64,000 bases of DNA, taken from assembly GCA_013306675.1 (NCBI GenBank), contig JABLUY010000002.1, positions 248,001 through 312,000 on the forward strand, given 5' to 3'. How positions within the stretch are numbered: the stretch's first letter is position 1; every line of letters begins with the position of its first letter. This stretch comes from Thraustochytrium sp. TN22 (Eukaryota > Sar > Bigyra > Thraustochytrida > Thraustochytriidae). A program made the position numbers and the translations under genes. Below the pieces are notes generated by a model that did not search any database, was not told where the DNA came from, and saw only the letters and a program-made list of their open reading frames with translations. This document shows, piece after piece, positions 36,410-44,152 of the stretch.

Positions 36410-37479
36410 GGTCAACCCTCTCTCCTCGCGCGCGCGTCTCGTTTTTGCTGGTATGGCGCTGCTGCACCTGAGACAGCCGAGTCCCAATGCCGACCCTCAC
36501 GGGGACTCGGCGCGGGGCCCGGCACCGGGGCGGGCGACTTGGCGGCCACCGAACGCTCCACTTGCTGGCTCGTTGTGCTGCTTGTGCGGCAAGTTGTAAC
36601 TTACCTGGCAGTGGCGTCAGCCAGAAGGAAGAGCACGGGCAGTCCCGCGTCGCCGCCCTTTCCAACCCCACTCCAAGTTGAAACTTCCCATCCAGTCCCG
36701 TCCTCCGACTCGTCCCCAGCTCATTCTCCAGGTCGGCCAGGCGGGGCGGCCAGGGGCGGCCAGGGGTCTCCGCGTTGGTTCGGAAACACACACCCCACAC
36801 ATGCCCCGCAACGATGCCAGTGGTTGCGTGATGGAACGATGAAGCATGGCGCAGTGACCGCAGTGACCGCAGTGACCGCTCCCACCCGAAGAAGGATCCA
36901 TGCGCGGATCCGACCTGCGCAGCCCGCGGCGACGAGACAGCGCGGACCACCGGGCTGATGTGAGTTGGAAAAGAAAAGGCTGGTCGTAGGGCGAGCAGGA
37001 AAGATGGATTTTCAGCGTTCATTGCGAGGCGTGCGAGAGTGGCAGCATTGTTAGTCCAGCCTTAGGTGGTTGCCAACCAGTGGGAAGATCACCAAATGGT
37101 GGTAGCTGCCTGTGCGCTAACCTGGCGCGGAGGGGTGCGAGTGGACGTGCAAGGGGGGCTCGACGAACGCACGGGGAATGCGCGACGAACACAGACCTAG
37201 CTTAAGCTGCAAAGGCACAGAAAGTACTTCGTCAGGAATCGTGGTCACCTGCCCCAATCGTGGTCACTCGCCCCAGGAGTCGTGGTCACTCGCCCCAGGT
37301 CACTCGCCCCAGGAGTCGGGTCCTTGTCTTCGAGGTGGTGGTAGATTGTCACTGCCGGTCGCATTTCATTCATTCTGGTTATTTCCGAGTATCACGGCTA
37401 AACACATTTAGGATACAGAGCGCAGACACTCGAGGTCAGCAGCAGCAGCAGCAGCAGCAGCACGCGTTGGTGCGGGCAC
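36410..37479. other. Spacer between trypsin genes B and C, probable UTR intron and short repeats
   Basis: 1,070 bp. On the minus strand a donor CAG|GTAAGTT begins at 36604 and an acceptor GTCTCAG ends at 36468, giving a likely 137-bp intron in protease B's 5' UTR. A 9-bp unit GCAGTGACC repeats three times (36850-36879), a ~20-bp unit around GTCACTCGCCCCAG repeats about four times (37239-37318), and an AGC run lies at 37438-37462. No gene seen. Confidence 0.45.
37239..37318. repeat. Short tandem repeat around GTGGTCACTCGCCCCAG
   Basis: About four imperfect copies with unit lengths of 13-22 bp, 160 bp beyond the 3' end of protease C. Confidence 0.7.
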
Positions 37480-39135
37480 TTAGATGGAATCAAAGGCGGT
37501 TTGCATGGAGAGGGGCAAGCACTTATTGCGCAGGTAGCTGACGCCGAAGTAGCCATCTGTCTTGGAGTTCCAAAAGCAGACAGCGGAGCGCGAGGCAGAC
37601 TCACACTGCTTGGCGTTGTTGCTGTTGCAGAAGTCAAGCTCGCTCTGGAACTCCTCGTTGGACTTGGGCAGCTCGACGGTCGGCGCCGCCGTGGGGGCAA
37701 GGGAAGGGGTTGGCGCCTCGGTGGGCAACATGAACATGGGCACGCAGGAGGCAGCCGGCATGCTCTGGACCTTCTTGGCCGAGTTCCAGAGGCAGCGGTC
37801 CTTGGTCTTCTTCGCGGTGCACTTCTTCGACTTGGTGATCGCAATGCAGTACTCGTACTCTGCCTGCTCGAACTCATCGGCGGAGATCGTAGGAGCGGCG
37901 GTGGTCGGCGAGGCGGTGGGCGGCGGGACGTTTTCGGCAACGTAGAGCTCCTCGTCATAGGAGGCAAGAGTGTCTTCGATCCACTCGATGAAGGCTGAGG
38001 GACGCGCGTAGACGCCGTAGTATTTGGCGCGGGCGCAGCCCGTGCCGTAGCTCACGATGCCGACCTGCGTGATCTCGCCCGAGGTCTCGTCCTCGTAGAA
38101 GAGCGGGCCGCCGGAGTCGCCGGAGCAGCTGTCCATGCCGGCCTCGTCATAGCCGGCGCAAAGCTTGGTCTCGTCAATGCCCGAGTAGCTCTTGGAGCAG
38201 CGCGCTTGGCTGACGACGGGGACATCGACCTGGCGCAGCTGGCTCTGCACCGCGCCGGCCCCCTCGCTCGTGTAGCCCCAGCCGATGACAGTGAGCATCT
38301 GATCGTCCTCCTCCTGCGGCGCCACGAACGGCTCGCGGCTGACCTGCACAAACGGGAGACCTTCGACGTCTTCGTCGAGGTAGAGCAGCGCGATGTCGTT
38401 GGTGACGCCGCTGTATGAAGGGTGCGTGATGACCTTGCTCACCTTGCGCACGGTGCCGTCCTTCTGACTCAGATCAAACTGGCCGATCTCGACGCGCGTC
38501 GGGGCTCCGCTCTTCACGCAGTGCCCGGCCGTCATGACGAAGCGCTTCGAGATGAGGCTGCCGCCGCAAAAGGGGAAGTTGGACGTGCCACGCTGCAGAG
38601 ACACAACAAACTTGTACTCGCTCTTCTTGCTCGGAACGGTCGTGCCGCCGACGATGCGTGTCGACCTCAGGTTGAGGCTGCGCAGGTCCACCACCTCGTG
38701 GTCATCATCTGCATCGTCGTCATCTGCGGCGGTCGGAGCGGAGGTCGGATCAATGTCGATGCTAACATCACCGGCCTGCTCTTCGTTGCCGTAGTAGACC
38801 TCGTTGTCGTCCTCAGCGTCATCGTCGTCGTCCACGTCGTCGTCATCGTCGCTGCTGTAGGTGTCCTCATCCTCGTCCTCATCGCTGCTGTAGTCGTCCG
38901 GGCCAGGAAGGTTGCGTGTCACCTCATCGCCGGAGATGGTGAGAACGCGCTCACGCGGGTCGATCGGGAGCTCGATATCCAGCTCGTCATCGTCCTCGTG
39001 CAGCGCGCGCGCCCTGAGCGTGCGGCCTGAGGCGGTGTCAGCGCCACGGATCGAGCCGCCACTGCCCTTGGACTCGACAAAGGTCAGCAGGCAGAGGCAG
39101 ACCGTGAGGAAAAGCTCGAGCTTCACACGACGCAT
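37480..39135 (-). CDS. Trypsin-like serine protease C with acidic prodomain and two Cys modules
   Basis: 551 residues. A signal peptide (VKLELFLTVCLCLLTFVES) is followed by a ~110-residue prodomain that is exceptionally Asp/Glu-rich, including a run of nine or more Asp. Activation at R-IVGG releases the S1 domain with MTAGHC, NDIALLYL and CSGDSGGPL; Asp in MDSCSGDSGG predicts trypsin specificity. Two C-terminal modules (YEYC...CLWN...CVP; LDFC...CFWN...KCLP) are separated by PTEAPTPSLAPTAAPT. The acidic prodomain could keep the zymogen inactive or bind calcium; this is inference. First gene of the array, with the highest-quality catalytic motifs. Confidence 0.9.
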   Translation of the reverse strand: MRRVKLELFLTVCLCLLTFVESKGSGGSIRGADTASGRTLRARALHEDDDELDIELPIDPRERVLTISGDEVTRNLPGPDDYSSDEDEDEDTYSSDDDDDVDDDDDAEDDNEVYYGNEEQAGDVSIDIDPTSAPTAADDDDADDDHEVVDLRSLNLRSTRIVGGTTVPSKKSEYKFVVSLQRGTSNFPFCGGSLISKRFVMTAGHCVKSGAPTRVEIGQFDLSQKDGTVRKVSKVITHPSYSGVTNDIALLYLDEDVEGLPFVQVSREPFVAPQEEDDQMLTVIGWGYTSEGAGAVQSQLRQVDVPVVSQARCSKSYSGIDETKLCAGYDEAGMDSCSGDSGGPLFYEDETSGEITQVGIVSYGTGCARAKYYGVYARPSAFIEWIEDTLASYDEELYVAENVPPPTASPTTAAPTISADEFEQAEYEYCIAITKSKKCTAKKTKDRCLWNSAKKVQSMPAASCVPMFMLPTEAPTPSLAPTAAPTVELPKSNEEFQSELDFCNSNNAKQCESASRSAVCFWNSKTDGYFGVSYLRNKCLPLSMQTAFDSI

Positions 39136-39721
39136 TGTGTGTTCTCTGACGCTGTGCGGCGCCTTGGGCTGTTTCCTTCGGCTGTGTTGATTGCGATCTG
39201 GAGCCAACCTGAGCGCGGCGCCCTGCAGCGCGGTGCGCGGACCGAGTCTGGTCCGCCTCGCTTTCTGCCTTGCGTCCTTTGGCCAGGCTACGGGGGTCTA
39301 ATCGGTAGTCTATGGGCATGCGGGCCGGCCAGGCATTCCAGGCTTGCGCGCCGCGCCGAAGCAGCGCCGTCCGCGCCCGCGGCGCAGATCCCCCGCCGCG
39401 GGATCGCCGCGCTGAGGTCGCCACGGATCCCACTAGCAACGCCTAGGTAGTCCTACGCGCACACCCCGCCCGAGCGCGTGCCGGGTCCGCGCATGGAGAA
39501 CGAACCAGCAGCGCGGCCGCGCGCGAAAATCAATCACGAACGGCTCGGGCCGAGCCGCGCTGCGCCGCGGCCGCGCTTCCGCGCCGCGCCGCCAAGAAAG
39601 GACGCTTCCGCGCCGCTGGCTTTTGCCTCTCTGCCTGCCAGTGTGGCTGCGCGGACGCGTGGCGCGGAAGCGCCCTAGACCCTGCGGCGCGGCGGCTGGC
39701 GCGGCGGCGCCGCGCGAGTCC
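39136..39721. other. Divergent upstream region, protease C / coiled-coil gene
   Basis: 586 bp, GC-rich, with no recognised element. Long open frames here continue into the coiled-coil gene but lack an earlier ATG that adds domain-like sequence. Confidence 0.45.
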
Positions 39722-40513
39722 ATGGCGGCAACAGCGCCGAGATACAATGCAAGCGCCGGCGGGAGCGACCACCTGCGACCGCAGGTGCCGCGCACGCCCC
39801 AGGACGTGCGCCGCGCCGTGTACACCGCGCGCGCGCGCAAGCTGCAAGCTCCGCAGCGTGGCGCAGGGCAAGGAAGTGAGCCGCAGCAAGAGGACGAAGT
39901 CGAGGATGAGCGTCGATCTACGTTCGAGCCTGTACGAGTCGTGAAAGGCGTGCATCGGCGCAGTAGCTCGAGCGCTCTGACAGCAAAGACTGAAGCGCTC
40001 CGAGGGGCAGTGGCGGGCCTCCACGCGTTACAGACCAAGGTTCGCAACCTCGAGGGCGAGGCTGCAGACGCGGAGGCGCGCAAGAATGGCACGCTGGCCG
40101 AGCTCACGCGCGTGCGCAAGCAACTCGAGGCGGTGCTTCGCAATCTGCGAGAAACGAGCGAGGACGCCAAATCGCGCAAGGCGCGTATCACCCTGGAGGC
40201 GGAGCTCTTGAACAACCGTCAGTCGCTGCTCACGCAGCGCTTGTCCGTGGCCCGCAAGGAAGCGCTCGCGACCGGGTCACGCTTGCTCGCCGCACGTCGC
40301 GAGATGCAACACCTTGTGTGCCGCGAAAAGCAGCAGCACCTGGGCAAGCCTGCGGCGCGGCAGGCTCTGACTACCAGGCGCAGGGCGACGACCACCGACT
40401 TTTTGCAGCTCCGCGAAGCGTCCGTGCGCGAGGCCCGCGAGCTCGAACGCCAGCGCACGCTGGGCAAGCTGTTCAATACGTTGCAGTTCCACGGGCCTGC
40501 CCTGCTGCAGTGA
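39722..40513 (+). CDS. Unassigned coiled-coil protein
   Basis: 263 residues. The first ~85 are disordered and basic; residues ~88-250 form a long coiled coil rich in Leu, Arg, Glu and Ala (KTEALRGAVAGLHALQTKVRN, LAELTRVRKQLEAVLRNLRE). No catalytic motif, membrane segment or zinc finger is visible. The composition and short length would suit a cytoskeletal or ciliary structural protein, but I do not recognise the family. Upstream frame extension is low-complexity, so the first ATG near 39722 is used. Confidence 0.6.
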   Translation: MAATAPRYNASAGGSDHLRPQVPRTPQDVRRAVYTARARKLQAPQRGAGQGSEPQQEDEVEDERRSTFEPVRVVKGVHRRSSSSALTAKTEALRGAVAGLHALQTKVRNLEGEAADAEARKNGTLAELTRVRKQLEAVLRNLRETSEDAKSRKARITLEAELLNNRQSLLTQRLSVARKEALATGSRLLAARREMQHLVCREKQQHLGKPAARQALTTRRRATTTDFLQLREASVREARELERQRTLGKLFNTLQFHGPALLQ

Positions 40514-41201
40514 GCAAGTGAAAATTGTTGAGCATGATTGGATTTTTTTGCACAGAAGAAAAAGAAGGAAAAAGGAAAAAAAAGGAAGAGCCAAGAGCAC
40601 GAAGGGAGCCAATCGGTGAGCTCGGAAACGAAACCACGGCTGCTGCTCGTCAGATTAAAACAGGGGGTCGCTGTGATGCGATCAGGGAGGGCCACAGGGT
40701 TCATCGGCCGACCCAAAGAAACGCCTCGACCAGCTTGGTGAGGCAGTCAGTCCTGCCAGGACAGAAGACTACGCGATGCGACTCGGCACGAAGTGTCACG
40801 CGAGGCCGCGCGACGTGGCGTGATGCGACACAACGCGAGGGGATGGAGTACAAGGCTCCAGAGCGCGAGTCAGCTCAGCTAGCCAGCTCTAGCGACTAGC
40901 TAGCTAGCCAGCTCCAGCTCGCCAGCTCCAGCTCGCCAGCTCCAGCTCGCCAGCTCCACAGCTCGCCAGCTCCACAGCTCGCCAGCTCCAGCTCGCCAGC
41001 TCCAGCTCGCCAGCTCCAGCTCGCCAGCTCCAGCTCGCCAGCTCCAGCTCGCCAGCTCCGCAGCTCGCCAGCTCCAGCTCGCCAGCTCCAGCTCGCCAGC
41101 TCCACAGCTCGCCAGCTCCAGCTCGCCAGCTCCAGCTCGCCAGCTGAGCATGCGCTTGCCAGCTTGCGCTTGCCAGCTCGCGCTTGCCAGCTCGCAAAAA
41201 T
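40514..41201. other. Convergent spacer dominated by a minisatellite
   Basis: 688 bp between convergent genes. After a purine-rich A/G stretch (40555-40610), most of the second half is a 14-bp minisatellite (40907-41145) and a related GCGCTTGCCAGCT repeat (about 41150-41195). No gene. Confidence 0.6.
40907..41145. repeat. 14-bp minisatellite (CCAGCTCCAGCTCG)
   Basis: About 17 units of CCAGCTCCAGCTCG with several 16-bp variants containing CCACAG. Because 14 is not a multiple of three, the frame reads as a 14-residue repeat (ELASWSWRAGAGEL) on the minus strand. It lies within 60 bp of the nucleotidase gene's stop. Confidence 0.9.
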
Positions 41202-43004
41202 CTAGAGCTTCTTGCGAAGCCGGGCATACTCCTCGCGGCTAATATTGCCGTCGTTGTCGGCATCGAGCGCCTCGATGAGACCGTCAATGATGGCGTCCGA
41301 GGGCGCGCCGCCAATGACGCATGTGACGCGATTCTTGAGCTCGTCGCGCGAGACAAAGCCGTCGTGGTTGACGTCGATGAGGTCAAAGTCGCCGAGCTGC
41401 GCCCAGACGCGGCGCGCACATCGGCGCACAACAACGTCCTTGGCGGGGATGTAATTGTCGGAGTGCGGCATGCGCTCCGGGTGTGCCTTGGCAAATTCCA
41501 CGAGAGGCTCGATCTCACAAAAGCCTTGCAGCAGGTTGCGCGGCAGCGCGACGAGGTAGTCGCGGTCCGGGTCGAAGGCCTTACCGTCGATCTCGGTGAT
41601 TCGGTCGCGCAGCTCCGGAGGCGTGTCAGGCTCGTTGCCGTAGATGCCAGACACTGTGGCGTCGGCGACGACGACGTCCCTGTCAAGCTGCAAAAAGCCG
41701 CGTTTCTCGCTGGGCCATGGCCGGGACGACCGCGAATAGCGCACGGCGTCCTGCAGCACGGCGCCGGGGATCTTGACGCGAACGAGCTTAGTGGGGAAGG
41801 GCAGCAGGGTGTTGAGCGCGGCGAGCGAGACCCGACCGTCCCGATAGTCCATGGAGGCCTTGATGGTGGCGCCATTGATCATGGCGACCTCGGTCTCGAG
41901 CTCATCCTTGATGTAGGAGCCGAAGAGTGCTCCAAGGTCCGTAGGTCTGAAGCGCGTGCCCTTGGCGGTAAGTGCGCGGCCCGCGTCAATCATGATCTCG
42001 CGGCCGAGCTGCGTGACGGAGTCCATGCAGAGTTGCACGAGGCCTTGGATGGCGGCATCCTGATCGTAGTCGGCGACAGGCTCGGTGGCGTAGCTGACCG
42101 TGGTACGCGCCTTGATGGCGGCCAGACTCTCGGCCGCCGCGGCGTCGGCCGCCGCCGGGTCCTGGTTGGCGGCAGCGGCGGCGGCGAGCGCCGCTCTGTC
42201 GTCTTTTGCTTCGTGGAAATCGTCGTCGTGGTCGTCGTCGTCGCCGGAGTGCGGCGGCGCGTAATCGATGTCGAGGATGCCGCAGACCTCGGCATCCTTG
42301 CCGGTCTTGATGATGCGACAGTTGTTGACGATCTCGTCGAAGGGCGTGTGCTCGTGGCCCCCGATGATGGCGTCGAGCGTGGTGGCCGCGGCGAGCTCGC
42401 GATCGCGCGTGATGGCCTGGTGCGTGAGCGCGATGACGTGCGTGCAGCCGTGCTCTCGACGCAACGCCTGCTCCATGCGCACGCTGACCTCTAGCGGGTC
42501 CAGAATGTCGTAGCGCTTAAAGGTGCCGTTGGGGAACACGGTGCGCTCGTTGGTGACGAGCCCGAGCAGGCCGAGGCGCAGCGTGCCGGCCTGCACGATG
42601 TCGAAGGCAGGGAGCTCGGGCTGATCGAAGGAGGGCACGTTGGAATTGAGCACGCGGCCCTGACACTCGCGCAGGCGCTCGTTAAGCTGATCGATGTGAA
42701 TGTTGGCCTCGTGGTTGCCGAAACAGAGATGTGTGATGCCCACGCCGTTGAAGCAGCGCATGAAGGCGAAGCCACTATCAATGGGCGACAGCACGTTGGG
42801 GCTCAAGAAGTCGCCGGCCAGTGTGCGCAGCACTGCCGTCGCAGGTCCGCCTTTTCTGCGCGCCTGGGTGGCTTTGGCCTCGAAGAGCACCTTGAGGCGG
42901 CTCAGGTTCTCTAGCGTGTACACGTCGTTGATGGCCAGCACCCTCACCAGGCCGCCGCGCCGCTTTGCGCCGGCGGCCATGACGCTGCTCTGCCTCCGCA
43001 GCAT
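41202..43004 (-). CDS. 5'-nucleotidase-family metallophosphoesterase with C-terminal EF hands
   Basis: 600 residues. The metallophosphoesterase core (~20-280) shows AINDVYTLENLSRLK, AGDFLSPNVLS, CFGNHEANIHIDQL, ALTHQ and IIGGHEHTPF, the usual dimetal ligands. The 5'-nucleotidase C-terminal domain (~310-500) has AMINGATIKASMDYRDGRVS. Residues ~520-600 add two EF hands with complete loops (DVNHDGFVSRDE and DADNDGNISREE), suggesting calcium control of phosphate-ester hydrolysis. No signal peptide is obvious, so it may be cytosolic. An acidic/His insert (SGDDDDHDDDFHE) and an Ala-rich loop lie near 260-300. A later ATG at 42980 is also possible. Confidence 0.85.
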   Translation of the reverse strand: MLRRQSSVMAAGAKRRGGLVRVLAINDVYTLENLSRLKVLFEAKATQARRKGGPATAVLRTLAGDFLSPNVLSPIDSGFAFMRCFNGVGITHLCFGNHEANIHIDQLNERLRECQGRVLNSNVPSFDQPELPAFDIVQAGTLRLGLLGLVTNERTVFPNGTFKRYDILDPLEVSVRMEQALRREHGCTHVIALTHQAITRDRELAAATTLDAIIGGHEHTPFDEIVNNCRIIKTGKDAEVCGILDIDYAPPHSGDDDDHDDDFHEAKDDRAALAAAAAANQDPAAADAAAAESLAAIKARTTVSYATEPVADYDQDAAIQGLVQLCMDSVTQLGREIMIDAGRALTAKGTRFRPTDLGALFGSYIKDELETEVAMINGATIKASMDYRDGRVSLAALNTLLPFPTKLVRVKIPGAVLQDAVRYSRSSRPWPSEKRGFLQLDRDVVVADATVSGIYGNEPDTPPELRDRITEIDGKAFDPDRDYLVALPRNLLQGFCEIEPLVEFAKAHPERMPHSDNYIPAKDVVVRRCARRVWAQLGDFDLIDVNHDGFVSRDELKNRVTCVIGGAPSDAIIDGLIEALDADNDGNISREEYARLRKKL

Positions 43005-43447
43005 CCTTGTCCGCGGGCCTGCAGGCAAGCACGGTCCGGCGCGCGCGTGCGAGCTAGCGAGCGAGCTACTCCCGCGAGGTGGCTACTAACGCGAGCACGC
43101 TCGCGCGCCCCGCCGCATGCAAGCGCCGCCGCCGCGCCCGAAACGCGGCCGGCCTCGCGCCGCTGGGCCGCGAGGTGCCCTCCGCCTCGCCCTCGCCCTC
43201 GCCCTCGCCCTCGCCCTCGCCGCCGCCGCCCGCGGCCGCGCGCCGCGCCGCCGTCCGCGCCCGGGTCTGCCGCACCCGGCCGCGCCCGCCTCGCCTCGCC
43301 TGGGCTCGCCCGCACTGGCAGTGCAGCCTGTGCAGCAGCCTCTGATGATGAGGATGAGAGACAGGACAGTCACGAGAAGCGCGAGAAATGGCCGCTGCCG
43401 CGGGCAGAAAGGGAAGCCCGCCTCAGCTGGCTGTCGGACTCTGTCTC

Positions 43448-43498
<51 letters not shown>

Positions 43499-44152
43499 GA
43501 TCTCGCTGACTCGCTGACGCTGATCTCAGATGACAGCGATGTATGCCTAGGCCTAGGCTTTTACAGTTAGTAAGTTATCCAAGCCTGATCATGGCATCTG
43601 AGAAGTCAGGTAACCTCTACAATCGTGGTAGTTAGGAGGAGCGCGTCATGCCTCGACGCGGAGCGAGCTCCGGCAGGCGCAGGCGCGGGGCGCGCCCCGG
43701 CGAGCCGCTGCGAGGCGCCCAGGCCGCGGCGGCGGCGGCGCGGCGGCGCCTCGCGCTGGCGCGCCGGTCGCGGGCTCGCCGAGCCTCGACGCGGAGGCGG
43801 AGCGTCGTGAGGGACGGAGAGGTGGGGGTGAAGCAGCATTTCAAAAGAGCACCACCGCACTGCAAACCAAGCCTTGCTTTCTGTGCGCAGTCCGCCGCCA
43901 AGGCAAAGCAAACCCAGCGCGCGACGCGAGGCGAGGCGAGGCGAGGCGAGGCCGCGGCGAGGCGAGGCGGGAGGCGGAGCGGAGCATGGGACGCGCTGCA
44001 GGCGCCGCGCGGCAGCGCCGCGCTTGAAGCGCCGCGAGGAGGATCTTCAAGAGACCGACCCGAGTTACCCAGACAGGGCTTGGCATGTCGTCGAGCTCGG
44101 GCGTGTCCTTCCAGGCAGAGCTTAACGAACGACCGGCGGCGCGGCGGGCAGG
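43005..44152. other. Divergent upstream region with several microsatellites
   Basis: 1,148 bp between divergent ATGs. It holds a CCCTCG hexanucleotide repeat (43185-43222), a TCTG tetranucleotide repeat (43447-43499) and a GCGAG pentanucleotide run (43924-43974). The frames across these are repeat artefacts and no gene was recognised. Confidence 0.55.
43447..43499. repeat. TCTG tetranucleotide repeat
   Basis: About 12 near-perfect TCTG units. Confidence 0.92.

Noticed and set aside
34844-41145. Regular repeats as possible CRISPR-like arrays
   Set aside because: Units are adjacent minisatellites (24 bp and 14 bp) without unique spacers, in a eukaryotic setting.
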